From Stenotrophomonas maltophilia (GTDB lineage Bacteria; Pseudomonadota; Gammaproteobacteria; Xanthomonadales; Xanthomonadaceae): 64,000 nucleotides of DNA. The notes below the pieces were generated by a model, which did not search any database, was not told the DNA's origin, and saw only the letters and a list, made by a program, of their open reading frames with translations. The position numbers and the translations under genes are program-made. Positions 55,534 through 64,000 of this stretch are shown here, one piece after another. Location of the stretch: assembly GCF_003205835.1 (NCBI RefSeq), contig NZ_CP029773.1, positions 1,892,501 to 1,956,500 of the forward strand. Direction: 5' to 3'. Position 1 is the stretch's first letter, and each line of letters starts with the position of its first letter.

Positions 55534-57303
55534 ATGTACTACAGCAGTGGCAACTACGAAGCCTTTGCGCGCCCGCGCAAGCCCGCCGGTGTCGATGACA
55601 AGCGCGCATGGTTCGTCGGTTCGGGCCTGGCCTCGCTGGCCGGCGCCGCGTTCCTGGTGCGCGACGGGCGCATGGCCGGTGAGCGCATCACCATTCTCGA
55701 GCAGCAGCAGATTGCCGGCGGCGCGCTGGATGGCCTGAAGGTGCCGGAGAAGGGCTTCGTGATCCGCGGCGGCCGCGAGATGGAAGACCATTTCGAGTGC
55801 CTGTGGGATCTGTTCCGCTCGATTCCGTCGCTGGAGATTGAAGATGCCAGCGTGCTGGACGAGTTCTACTGGTTGAACAAGGACGACCCGAACTACTCCC
55901 TGCAGCGCGCCACGATCAATCGCGGCGAGGATGCGCACACCGACGGCCTGTTCACCCTGACCGAGCAGGCGCAGAAGGACATCATCGCGCTGTTCCTGGC
56001 CACCCGGCAGGAGATGGAGAACAAGCGCATCAACGAGGTGCTGGGCCGTGATTTCCTGGACAGCAACTTCTGGCTGTACTGGCGTACCATGTTCGCGTTC
56101 GAGGAGTGGCATTCGGCGCTGGAGATGAAGCTGTACCTGCATCGCTTCATCCACCATATCGGCGGCCTGCCGGATTTTTCGGCACTGAAGTTCACCAAGT
56201 ACAACCAGTACGAATCACTGGTGCTGCCGCTGGTGAAGTGGTTGCAGGACCAGGGCGTGGTGTTCCAGTACGCCACCGAGGTGACCGACGTCGACTTCGA
56301 TCTGGCGGCCGGCCGCAAGCAGGCCACGCGCATCCACTGGACGCGTGACGGTGTAGCCGGTGGCGTGGATCTGAGCGCGGATGACCTTGTATTCATGACG
56401 ATCGGTTCGTTGACCGAGAACTCGGACAATGGCGATCACCAGACGGCTGCGCGATTGAATGAGGGACCGGCGCCTGCCTGGGACCTGTGGCGACGCATTG
56501 CCGCCAGGGATCCTGCGTTCGGGCGCCCGGATGTGTTCGGTGCGCACATTCCGCAGACCAAGTGGGAGTCGGCGACGGTGACCACGCTGGATGCACGCAT
56601 TCCGGCCTACATCCAGAAGATCGCCAAGCGTGATCCGTTCAGTGGCAAGGTGGTAACCGGCGGCATCGTCAGCGTGCGCGATTCGCGCTGGTTGATGAGC
56701 TGGACAGTGAACCGCCAGCCGCATTTCAAGAACCAGCCCAAGGACCAGATCGTGGTCTGGGTGTACTCACTGTTCGTCGATACGCCCGGCGATTACGTAA
56801 AGAAGCCGATGCAGGACTGCACTGGCGAGGAGATCACCCGCGAGTGGCTGTATCACCTGGGCGTGCCGGTGGAGGAGATCGACGAACTGGCTGCCACGGG
56901 CGCAAAGACGGTGCCGGTGATGATGCCGTACATCACCGCGTTCTTCATGCCGCGCCAGGCCGGTGACCGCCCGGACGTGGTGCCGGAGGGGGCGGTGAAC
57001 TTCGCCTTCATCGGCCAGTTTGCCGAATCGAAGCAGCGCGACTGCATCTTTACCACCGAGTATTCGGTGCGCACGCCGATGGAAGCGGTGTACACCCTGC
57101 TGGGCATCGAGCGCGGCGTGCCGGAGGTGTTCAATTCCACCTATGACGTGCGCTCGCTGCTGGCCGCCACCGGTCGCCTGCGCGATGGCAAGGAGCTGGA
57201 TATTCCTGGGCCAGCGTTCCTGCGCAACCTGCTGATGAACAAGCTGGACAAGACCCAGATCGGTGGCTTGCTGCGCGAGTTCAAGCTGGTGCAGGAGGAC
57301 TGA
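55534..57303 (+). CDS. ohyA: Oleate hydratase
   Basis: FAD-dependent enzyme that adds water to the cis-9 double bond of oleate, giving 10-hydroxystearate. The 589-residue protein opens YYSSGNYEAFARPRKPAGVD, followed by the FAD-binding WFVGSGLASLAGAAFLVRDG, the GGREMEDHFECLWDLF region and GSLTENSDNGDHQT. Proteins of this family were once called myosin-cross-reactive antigens. GGAAGGAG precedes the ATG at 55534. It may protect against unsaturated free fatty acids. Confidence 0.94.
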   Translation: MYYSSGNYEAFARPRKPAGVDDKRAWFVGSGLASLAGAAFLVRDGRMAGERITILEQQQIAGGALDGLKVPEKGFVIRGGREMEDHFECLWDLFRSIPSLEIEDASVLDEFYWLNKDDPNYSLQRATINRGEDAHTDGLFTLTEQAQKDIIALFLATRQEMENKRINEVLGRDFLDSNFWLYWRTMFAFEEWHSALEMKLYLHRFIHHIGGLPDFSALKFTKYNQYESLVLPLVKWLQDQGVVFQYATEVTDVDFDLAAGRKQATRIHWTRDGVAGGVDLSADDLVFMTIGSLTENSDNGDHQTAARLNEGPAPAWDLWRRIAARDPAFGRPDVFGAHIPQTKWESATVTTLDARIPAYIQKIAKRDPFSGKVVTGGIVSVRDSRWLMSWTVNRQPHFKNQPKDQIVVWVYSLFVDTPGDYVKKPMQDCTGEEITREWLYHLGVPVEEIDELAATGAKTVPVMMPYITAFFMPRQAGDRPDVVPEGAVNFAFIGQFAESKQRDCIFTTEYSVRTPMEAVYTLLGIERGVPEVFNSTYDVRSLLAATGRLRDGKELDIPGPAFLRNLLMNKLDKTQIGGLLREFKLVQED

Positions 57304-57346
57304 GCGGGCGTCGGCGTGGAGGGGAGCGTCCTGGCAACACCGCGGA

Positions 57347-58591
57347 TCAGTCGACCAGCACGGTACCCGCACCTTCGCGATAGGTCGCCCTGGCGCTGCC
57401 ACACACCGCGTAGGTGGCAGCGCTGGCCGGCAGGCCAGTGGCCTTGATGCCGCGCTGCGAATCGCCATCAAACACCTCGGCGTAGCGCTCTGCGGCCAGC
57501 GCATCATCGGGCAGCATGTACAGCAGAACGCGCTGCAACGTGGATTGTCCCTGCAGTGGCTGCGGCTGCCGGAATGCCGGCACCTGCACGCGCGCGCTGT
57601 GCCACCGCGTCGGCGCGTCTGCAGTCTGCCAGCGCACCTGCAGGGGCAGGTTGAGCGGCAACAGCGCGGCGCTGACAGGGTAGCCGTAGGCCGTGCAATC
57701 CTGGGGCGCTTCCGGGATGTTCGCGATGGCCCGGTCGCCGATGTCCAGTGTGAGGCCGTTGATTTCCATCCGCAGGATGGGCGCACTGCCGTAGTTGTGG
57801 ATCTTGAACAGCGCCAGGCCTTCGAAGCGGCTGCGCTCCAGATCATCGGTGGTGAAGCCACTGAGGCGTGCAAGTGCGGGCGCGACCTCTACGTGATCGC
57901 TGTAGTGGTAGTAGATATGCACGAGCTCGGGTGTACCCGCGCGTCGCCAGGCCGCGTTGAATGGCGCAAGGTCGGGATAGGGCCGACGGACCAGTGACAC
58001 ATCGGTGACGGCGCGATCTCCGGACGGAGTGGCGTAGCGGTAGTGGTCGATGGAGCGCTTCAGGCGCGCATCTTCATACGGGAAGCCCCTGTCTGCATCG
58101 GACTGCGCGTTGGGGTAGCGGTGGAAGGCCAGGAAGCGCTCGGGGGTGTCGCCCTGCATGGGCAGGTCCGGGCCAGCGCCAGAGCCGGTGGATGCATGCG
58201 GCGAGGTGTCCAGCCACAGGGGGTGCCCGCTGAGGTTGACGTGCAGCTCGGCGATGGATGCACGTGAGCCGCCGGCCAGGCTGTCCACACTGCCTTGCAG
58301 GGCGTGCCACAGTGGGATGATGAGCATGGAGGCGGCGGTTGGCACGAACATCAGCACGTGTATGCGGCCCGGCACCTGCCCGCGCTGGCGCACCATGTAG
58401 CGCAGCCAGGCCAGCAGGAGCACCAGCAGCAACGGGACGCCGACCCAGATCGCGATGGTGGCCAGCGCCACGACGCCCCAACCCAGGTTGGGGGTAGCGA
58501 CGGCAATCAACGAGAGCGTGGCGATCAGCGCAGCCAACACCAGCGATACGCCGATTCCAACGCGGTAGGTCCTGTAGGGGCTGTCGGTCAT
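57347..58591 (-). CDS. Membrane protein with large extracytoplasmic domain, unknown function
   Basis: A 414-residue protein with three N-terminal helices (VGIGVSLVLAALIATLSLIA; GWGVVALATIAIWVGVPLLL; IHVLMFVPTAASMLIIPLW) and a C-terminal domain of about 300 residues that probably lies in the periplasm. No known domain was recognised. ATG at 58591 with GGAACGG upstream is chosen; the frame goes on to 58618. It is convergent with oleate hydratase, 43 bases apart. Confidence 0.75.
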   Translation of the reverse strand: MTDSPYRTYRVGIGVSLVLAALIATLSLIAVATPNLGWGVVALATIAIWVGVPLLLVLLLAWLRYMVRQRGQVPGRIHVLMFVPTAASMLIIPLWHALQGSVDSLAGGSRASIAELHVNLSGHPLWLDTSPHASTGSGAGPDLPMQGDTPERFLAFHRYPNAQSDADRGFPYEDARLKRSIDHYRYATPSGDRAVTDVSLVRRPYPDLAPFNAAWRRAGTPELVHIYYHYSDHVEVAPALARLSGFTTDDLERSRFEGLALFKIHNYGSAPILRMEINGLTLDIGDRAIANIPEAPQDCTAYGYPVSAALLPLNLPLQVRWQTADAPTRWHSARVQVPAFRQPQPLQGQSTLQRVLLYMLPDDALAAERYAEVFDGDSQRGIKATGLPASAATYAVCGSARATYREGAGTVLVD

Positions 58592-58685
58592 CACCGTTCC
58601 GTCGGCACTGCGGGGCATGCCCCTATCTTGCAGCGCAGGTGCCTGCGTGGAAAGGCCGGGAGTGGGGGACAGGGGGGGGCGGGAG

Positions 58686-59687
58686 TCAGCAGCCGATCAG
58701 GCGGTCCGCACCGATGCCGCTGCGGTGCTGGCTGCGGTACTCGGTGGGGCTGGCATCGACCTGGCCACGGAAGTGGCGGCGGAACGATTCCTGCGAACCA
58801 AAACCCACCTGCTCGGCGATCCATTGCAGCGGCCGGTCGGTGGTTTCCAGCAGCTCACGGGCGAGGGCCACGCGCTCGCGGATCAGCCAGTCGATCGGTG
58901 ACAGCCCTGTCGCTTCCAGGAACTGCCGCTGCAGGGTGCGCTGGCTGAGTGCGGCCTGCTCGGCGAGGCTGCCTAGCGAATGCGGCTCGCGCAGGTTGCG
59001 GCGCATCCATTCCATCAGTTTTGCCAGGCGCGAGGGTTCGCCATGGGGAATGGCCCGGCTGACACGCTGGCTGCGCCCGGCATCACGCCACGGCGCCAGC
59101 ACCAGCCGCTCGGCCACCAGGTTGGCCACGCGGGCACCGTAATCCTTGCGCACCATGTGCAGCATCATGTCCATGCCGGTGGCCGAGCCGGCCGAAGTGA
59201 TGATGCTGCCGGTGTCCACATACAGCACATCCTCGCGCACGTCGATGCGTGGGAACTGGCGTGCCAGCGCTTCGGTGAGGCGCCAGTGCGTGGTGGCCTG
59301 GCGGCCATCGAGCAGCCCGGCCCAGGCCAGCACGAACGCACCGGAGCAGATCGAGGCGATGCGTGCGCCGCGTGCGTGGGCGCGGATCAGTGCATCGAGC
59401 AGGATCTGCGGTGGACGCTCGCTGGGTTCGCGCCAACCGGGGATGACGATGATGTCGGCGTCATCGACGCTGCCAAGATCGTAGGGTAGTTGCACCTGGG
59501 TGTTGCCGAGCATGCGCAGCGCACCGGGCTCGCCGGCGCATAGCTGGGTGCGGTACCAGGCCACGCCTAGTTCAGGCCGTATCGGTGCGAACAGGCCGAC
59601 CGCACAGCCGAACTCGAACAGCCCCTGGCCATGGCAGGCAACGATGGCGACGAGCGGCGCGGCGGGATCGGCGGGTGGGCTGGGCAT
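58686..59687 (-). CDS. GlxA-type AraC regulator with DJ-1/PfpI domain
   Basis: A 333-residue transcription factor. The N-terminal amidotransferase-like domain has the Cys elbow ASICSGAFVLAWAGLLDGR; the C-terminal AraC domain has LGSLAEQAALSQRTLQRQFL and IAEQVGFGSQESFRRHFRGQ. Relatives control genes for degrading quaternary amines or other nitrogen compounds. No target gene is adjacent, so the regulon is unknown. Confidence 0.9.
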   Translation of the reverse strand: MPSPPADPAAPLVAIVACHGQGLFEFGCAVGLFAPIRPELGVAWYRTQLCAGEPGALRMLGNTQVQLPYDLGSVDDADIIVIPGWREPSERPPQILLDALIRAHARGARIASICSGAFVLAWAGLLDGRQATTHWRLTEALARQFPRIDVREDVLYVDTGSIITSAGSATGMDMMLHMVRKDYGARVANLVAERLVLAPWRDAGRSQRVSRAIPHGEPSRLAKLMEWMRRNLREPHSLGSLAEQAALSQRTLQRQFLEATGLSPIDWLIRERVALARELLETTDRPLQWIAEQVGFGSQESFRRHFRGQVDASPTEYRSQHRSGIGADRLIGC

Positions 59688-59767
59688 GGCCTGATGCTAC
59701 GGGTGGAGGTGTGCGGCGCAGAGTGGTGCGCGGGCATGAGGTGATGCCGGGCGGGCATATGGAGGCC

Positions 59768-59860
59768 GGGGTCGGATCCCTTCCGCAGGAAGGGCTCTGA
59801 CCCCGTGGAGGGATGCGTGCCTGGGGTCAGAGCCCTTTCCTTTGAAAGGGATCCGACCCC
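59768..59860. repeat. Inverted pair of GGGGTC palindromic repeats
   Basis: Copy 59768-59804 and copy 59823-59860 are the same imperfect palindrome in opposite orientations, 18 bases apart, so they can pair with one another as well as fold alone. They sit in the divergent gap before the TonB-dependent receptor; the rest of that 316-base gap showed no clear promoter or riboswitch. Confidence 0.82.
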
Positions 59861-60003
59861 GTGTGTGCAGGCCGCCTAACGTCATTACCAGCGGTCATGT
59901 GGGTGGCCAGATGTTACGGCTGGGTGACGCGATCCCGCCTGTCGCGGTGGGTGAACAGGCCCTTGAATGGAAGCGTGTTTCCGGCCCACCCCCACGAGCC
60001 CCC

Positions 60004-62580
60004 ATGCCTGCCGCCTACGCCCCAGCCTTGAGCACTCTTGCCGTCCTGATCGCGGTCGCCCTCGCCGCATCGCCCAGCCATGCGGCGGAAGCCGATGCAG
60101 ACCCTGCCACCACTGCAGCTACCGCCAATGTGGCGGCCTCCACGCTGGATGCGGTGGTCGTCACCGGCTCACGCACCAGCACGCGCACGGTGAAGAACAG
60201 TTCCACGCCGATCGATGTGATCTCCGCCGAGGACCTCGCTGCTACCGGGCAGGGCAACCTGCTCGAAGCGCTGCAGCGCAGCCTGCCGTCGTTGAGCCAG
60301 ATCGGCGGTTACCAGAGCGACCAGGAGAGCCTGATCCGCGGCTACCAGCTGCGCAATCTGTCGCCGGGCTACACGCTGGTGCTGGTCAACGGCAAGCGCC
60401 GTAATGCCAGCGCCTATGTGAGCGGTGCCAATGGGGGCGGCTTCCCCGGCCATGCCTGGGCGGACCTCGCGCTGATTCCGGTCTCGGCCATCGACCATGT
60501 GGAAGTGCTGCGTGATGGCGCTTCGGCCATCTACGGCTCGGACGCGATCACCGGCGTGGTCAACGTGATTCTGAAATCGCAGGCGCACGGTGGTGATGTG
60601 TCGGTGGAGAGCGGGCAGAGCATCGATGGTGATGGCTCGCGTACCAGCGTGCGCGCAAACGTGGGCCTGCCGTGGGGCGAGGATGGTTTCGTCAACCTGT
60701 CCGGCGAAACCACCCGCCAGCACCATGCAATCCGCACCCGCCGCTATATCGACGGCTACCTGAGCTATCCGGCCGTGGATGGCAGCGGCGATCTGGTGGC
60801 GCTGCGGCCGAACAATCGATTGCCAGCGGGTGCTGCGCCGAACCCGGCCGAGGCCAACCGCAATGCTGAGGCCAATACCATCCTCAGCTCGCCGTCGTAT
60901 GCGTTGAAGGCCTTCGCGGTGAACGTGGGCCATGGCCTGGGTGAGAGCGCGCAGTTCTACGCCAACGCCACGGCCAGTGACCGCACCGCGCAGGCGATCC
61001 AGAATTTCCGCCTGCCGGCGACGATCTTCACCACCTACAAGGCCCCCGGCGTGCTGAGCGTGTTTCCCGACGGCTTCCTGCCGGTGCTGGAAACCAAGGA
61101 GAAGCAGTACACCGGCACCGCCGGCGTGAAAGGCCAGATCGCGGGTTGGGACTACGACGCCAGCCTGACCGGCAACCGCAGCACGGTGCGCACCTATACC
61201 CGCAACTCGGTGAACTACTCGCTGCCGTATCCCGGTTCGCCCACCGACTTCTATGACGGCAAGCTGGATTACCAGCAGGGCATTGCCAACCTCGACCTAC
61301 GCCGTGGCTTCGAGGTGGCGGCGTTTGCTTCGCCGCTGGAGGTGAGCGCGGGCGCTGAGTATCAGCACGAACAGTACGAGCGTGGAGCAGGGCAGTGGGA
61401 GTCGTATACCGGCTTCGGCGCTGCAGCCTTCGTCGGCTATTCCACCGCCGACGCGGTGAAGGCGACCCGCAACAGCAAGGCGGTGTACGTGGGTGCGGCC
61501 ACCAATATCACCTCACGCTGGTACCTAGATGCGGCCGCGCGCTGGGAAGACCATTCCGATTTCGGCAGTGTCTCCACCGGCCGTCTGACCACGCGCTTCG
61601 ACTTCACCGACGCGCTGGGTGTGCGTGCCACGGTCAGCAACGGCTTCCATGCGCCCAGCCTGGGCGCGCAGTACTACCAGGCCACCGGCAGCTGCCCGTG
61701 CGGGACCACGCTGGTGGCGCAGGTGTCTTCGCCGGCGGCGATTGCGTTGGGTGCCACGCCGCTGAAGCCGGAAAAGGCCACCAACTACAGCCTGGGCCTG
61801 ACCTGGGACCCGAGCCCGGCCTTCCACCTGGCAGTGGATGCCTATCAGATCGACATCCGCGGCCAGCTGGGGCAATCCAGCCAGATCGGCTACAACGCGC
61901 AGGATCCGGCGCGCGTCACCGACAACAGCGGCACGGTGCTGAGTGCGGCGCAGAAGAACACCATCGATGCACTGCTGGGTTCGGCCGGCATCAGCATCCT
62001 GTCGGGTGATGCGTTCTACGCCAGCTACTTCACCAACGTGGGCAATACCCGGACACGCGGTGTCGAGCTGACCCTGGAAGCGAACCAGGAAACGGCGTGG
62101 GGCAAGCTGCGCTGGAGCTACGCGGCCAACGTCGGCCGTACCACCATCCAGAAAGTCAGCGACATTCCGGCGGCACTGCAGGGTCTGCCGAACATCAACC
62201 TGCTGACCAAGAGCAGCGAGTACGCGCTGCGCTTCCGCACGCCCAGCTACACGCAGGTGGCGGGACTGGGCTGGCAGAACGGGCGCTGGCGCTCGAACCT
62301 GGACTTCACCTACTACGGCCCGATCAAGCGCCTGAACAACGGCGTGGAGTACAGGCAGCCGCCGGTGCTGGTGACCAACCTGTCCGGTGGCGTGGAGCTG
62401 GGTGCGGGCTGGAGCGCGGCGCTGGGCATCAACAACGTGTTCGACAAGCGCACGCGCAAGGTGCCGGAGTACGCGCGCAGTGCCACCGATGTGGCCAGCA
62501 TCGAGACCACCTGGGACAGCGGCGATGTGCTGAGCAATGTGGGTGCGTATTGGTTTGGCCGGGTCAGTTACCGGTTCTGA
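60004..62580 (+). CDS. TonB-dependent outer-membrane receptor
   Basis: An 858-residue receptor. A signal peptide (ALSTLAVLIAVALAASPSHA) precedes the plug domain (LDAVVVTGSRTSTRTVKNSS, GNLLEALQRSLPSLSQIGGY, VEVLRDGASAIYGSDAITGV), then a 22-strand barrel ending in ...YWFGRVSYRF with the terminal aromatic residue. The ATG at 60004 has no good ribosome binding site, and a start at 59911 would give a longer leader; this is uncertain. Downstream flavin reductase and monooxygenase genes suggest uptake of a sulphonated or related compound rather than iron. Confidence 0.9.
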   Translation: MPAAYAPALSTLAVLIAVALAASPSHAAEADADPATTAATANVAASTLDAVVVTGSRTSTRTVKNSSTPIDVISAEDLAATGQGNLLEALQRSLPSLSQIGGYQSDQESLIRGYQLRNLSPGYTLVLVNGKRRNASAYVSGANGGGFPGHAWADLALIPVSAIDHVEVLRDGASAIYGSDAITGVVNVILKSQAHGGDVSVESGQSIDGDGSRTSVRANVGLPWGEDGFVNLSGETTRQHHAIRTRRYIDGYLSYPAVDGSGDLVALRPNNRLPAGAAPNPAEANRNAEANTILSSPSYALKAFAVNVGHGLGESAQFYANATASDRTAQAIQNFRLPATIFTTYKAPGVLSVFPDGFLPVLETKEKQYTGTAGVKGQIAGWDYDASLTGNRSTVRTYTRNSVNYSLPYPGSPTDFYDGKLDYQQGIANLDLRRGFEVAAFASPLEVSAGAEYQHEQYERGAGQWESYTGFGAAAFVGYSTADAVKATRNSKAVYVGAATNITSRWYLDAAARWEDHSDFGSVSTGRLTTRFDFTDALGVRATVSNGFHAPSLGAQYYQATGSCPCGTTLVAQVSSPAAIALGATPLKPEKATNYSLGLTWDPSPAFHLAVDAYQIDIRGQLGQSSQIGYNAQDPARVTDNSGTVLSAAQKNTIDALLGSAGISILSGDAFYASYFTNVGNTRTRGVELTLEANQETAWGKLRWSYAANVGRTTIQKVSDIPAALQGLPNINLLTKSSEYALRFRTPSYTQVAGLGWQNGRWRSNLDFTYYGPIKRLNNGVEYRQPPVLVTNLSGGVELGAGWSAALGINNVFDKRTRKVPEYARSATDVASIETTWDSGDVLSNVGAYWFGRVSYRF

Positions 62581-62661
62581 TCTGGAGCAGTCGAGCATGG
62601 CTCGACTCTACAAAAGGCGAAAGGCGGCCGGACGTAGTTCGGCATCATCGAGGAGCAGTTC

Positions 62662-63249
62662 ATGTCTTCTGCATTGAAGGTGGTTGCGTTGGTGGGGTCA
62701 CCGACCAGCTCGGCGACGTCGCGCACGTTGTTGCTGGCGCGGCATCTGCTGGTGTCGCTGCAGCAGCGGGTGCACGCCAGCGTGGACCTGGTGGAGCTGG
62801 CGCCGATCGCGCGCGCGCTGGGTCAGTCGCTGTCGCGCGGCGAGGCGGAGCCGGCGGTGGAACAGGCACTGCAGACCATCGAGGCCGCCGAGCTGCTGGT
62901 GGTGGCAGCGCCGGTCTATCGCGGCTCGTATCCCGGGTTGTTCAAGCACCTGGTCGACTTCATCGGGCTGGAGGCGCTGGTGGATGTGCCGGTGCTGCTG
63001 GCAGCGACCGGCGGCAGCGAGCGCCATGCGCTGGTAATCGATCACCAGCTGCGGCCGTTGTTCAGTTTCCTGCAGGCGCACACGCTGCCGATCGGGGTGT
63101 ATGCCACGCCCGCCGACTTCGACGGCGAGCACATCAGCAGTGCGGCCTTGCAGGCGCGCATCGAGCTGGCGACCGAGCGTGCTGCCGGGCACTTGGCCAC
63201 GCAGGCGCTGGCGGTAGCGGTAGCGGCGCCGCTGCGGCGTATTGCCTGA
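62662..63249 (+). CDS. NADPH-dependent FMN reductase, MsuE/SsuE type
   Basis: A 195-residue flavodoxin-fold reductase: ALKVVALVGSPTSSATSRTL at the N terminus (FMN phosphate loop), AAPVYRGSYPGLFKHLVDFI and PVLLAATGGSERHALVIDHQ. It would supply FMNH2 to a monooxygenase such as the one starting at 63784. AGGAG precedes the ATG. MsuE serves methanesulphonate use; the exact partner is inferred. Confidence 0.9.
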   Translation: MSSALKVVALVGSPTSSATSRTLLLARHLLVSLQQRVHASVDLVELAPIARALGQSLSRGEAEPAVEQALQTIEAAELLVVAAPVYRGSYPGLFKHLVDFIGLEALVDVPVLLAATGGSERHALVIDHQLRPLFSFLQAHTLPIGVYATPADFDGEHISSAALQARIELATERAAGHLATQALAVAVAAPLRRIA

Positions 63250-63406
63250 CGCCATAACCGGCGGCGCTTTGCTTATGGCCACGCCGCATCTGCGTGGCCG
63301 GATCTGACCGCCGATTGTCGCCAGCCGTCGCTGCTGCAGCCGCTGGCATCTCTAGCATCGATATCGAAGCGGCATCGCATTGCCGGCCCCGATGAGGACG
63401 ACCCCT

Positions 63407-63769
63407 GTGACTTTCGACGCAGCAAGCAAACCCATCCTGTTCCTGCTCGACCGTGAGTTCGAGGACGGCCAGATTCCCGGCCAGCGCTTCTTCTGCCGGC
63501 ACAGCCTGTTGCTGGAGGGCGCGTTGTCGAGCATCGATGGCCTGGACGCGCAGCTGGACGTGCGCCGCATCGGCTTCGCACGACCGCGCCGTGAGGTAAT
63601 CGCCGAGATCGGTGAGCAGGACCAGTCACTACCCAAGCTGGTGCTGCCGCAGGGCGTGCGCAGCGAACTGGCCAGTGGCGCGCACCAGGACCGCCAGTAC
63701 GTCTCCGGTGCCGAGCCGATCCTGGCCGCGTTGAACGGCTTGCTCGGCATTCCCGTGGCCCACCCCTGA
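63407..63769 (+). CDS. DUF3088-family protein
   Basis: A 120-residue protein with the DUF3088 pattern: KPILFLLDREFEDGQIPGQR, FFCRHSLLLEGAL, the DVRRIGFARPRREVI segment and DQSLPKLVLPQG. The shape is that of a thioredoxin- or GST-N-like fold, and PGQRFFC may hold a redox Cys; the function is unknown. GTG at 63407 is chosen with GAGGA upstream; ATG at 63392 is an alternative. It lies 14 bases before the monooxygenase start. Confidence 0.8.
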   Translation: MTFDAASKPILFLLDREFEDGQIPGQRFFCRHSLLLEGALSSIDGLDAQLDVRRIGFARPRREVIAEIGEQDQSLPKLVLPQGVRSELASGAHQDRQYVSGAEPILAALNGLLGIPVAHP

Positions 63770-63783
63770 GCGAGGACGTGACC

Positions 63784-64000
63784 ATGAGCTATCAGATCAG
63801 CGTGCTGGACAAGAGCCCGGTGGCCGAAGGTGCCTCGCCAGAGCAGGCGCTGCGCAACAGCCTGCAGCTGGCGCAGCGCGCCGAGCAGCTGGGCTACCAC
63901 CGCTACTGGTTTGCCGAGCACCACGCTGCGCCGACGCTGGCCAGCCCTGCACCGGAAGTGCTGGCTGCGTGGGTGCTGGCGCAGACCCGGCGCATCCGCA
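63784..64000 (+). CDS. LLM-class flavin-dependent monooxygenase, N-terminal fragment (cut by window edge)
   Basis: The frame from ATG at 63784 runs off the window end. It opens MSYQISVLDKSPVAEGASPE and continues with AQRAEQLGYHRYWFAEHHAA, the bacterial luciferase-like pattern (MsnO8-type). With the FMN reductase upstream it would form a two-component oxygenase. It follows the DUF3088 gene closely, so all are probably one operon. Confidence 0.85.
   Translation, partial: MSYQISVLDKSPVAEGASPEQALRNSLQLAQRAEQLGYHRYWFAEHHAAPTLASPAPEVLAAWVLAQTRRIR

Noticed and set aside
63250..63406. Possible riboswitch or CysB site upstream of the DUF3088 gene.
   Set aside because: Only a loose CATAA/TTATG symmetry is visible, which is not enough to support a site.

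Overview
The window is high-GC chromosomal DNA from a member of the Stenotrophomonas maltophilia complex (Gammaproteobacteria, Lysobacterales/Xanthomonadales). The evidence is the GTAG-headed palindromic repeats (SMAG/REP type) scattered between genes, the gene orders aguA-aguB, cmk-rpsA-ihfB-lapA-lapB, rlmN-pilF-rodZ-yfgM-bamB-der and guaB-guaA, and the protein sequences themselves. It is mostly core genome, with one clear accessory island and several patches of recent rearrangement.

Layout. 1-5340: the tail of an RND efflux permease, a TraB/PrgY-family membrane protein, a GNAT acetyltransferase, the agmatine-to-putrescine genes aguB and aguA, a small exported protein and the zinc-ligand-free form of ribosomal protein L36. 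5535-13819: cmk, rpsA, ihfB, lapA, lapB, then an envelope-polysaccharide trio (WecA-like glycosyl-phosphotransferase, WbpM/CapD-type dehydratase, galU). 14297-18670: fadN-fadA beta-oxidation operon with a PsrA-like TetR regulator and its likely operator. 18996-25627: ndk, rlmN, pilF, rodZ, yfgM, bamB and der, mostly overlapping or closely spaced. 25628-29740: an inserted-looking block (amidase, two LysE-family exporters, AraC regulator) that separates der from a rhodanese-MoeB fusion gene; a decayed copy of the start of that gene lies just after der. 31124-38115: KefC-like antiporter, folD, guaB, a small lipoprotein and guaA. 

38367-45991 is a defence island at the 3' end of guaA: an Mrr-type nuclease with an extra N-terminal domain, then type I restriction-modification genes hsdM, hsdS and hsdR. 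It is followed by a small protein preceded by a long, strongly self-complementary leader resembling the C4 antisense RNA arrangement, and by a broken LysR gene. 47818-59687 holds small lipoprotein and membrane proteins, a 3-hydroxybutyrate dehydrogenase, a COG4705 membrane protein, a DUF4180 protein, an exported hydrolase, an ArsR/SRPBCC operon with an almost ideal sigma-70 promoter wrapped around a perfect palindrome, a GNAT enzyme, oleate hydratase, a membrane protein and a GlxA-type regulator. 60004-64000 is a probable sulphur-compound uptake and desulphonation cluster: TonB-dependent receptor, NADPH-FMN reductase, DUF3088 protein and the start of an LLM flavin monooxygenase.

Intergenic space is rich in palindromic repeats of at least three families. 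No tRNA, rRNA, CRISPR array, integrase or intact insertion sequence was seen.
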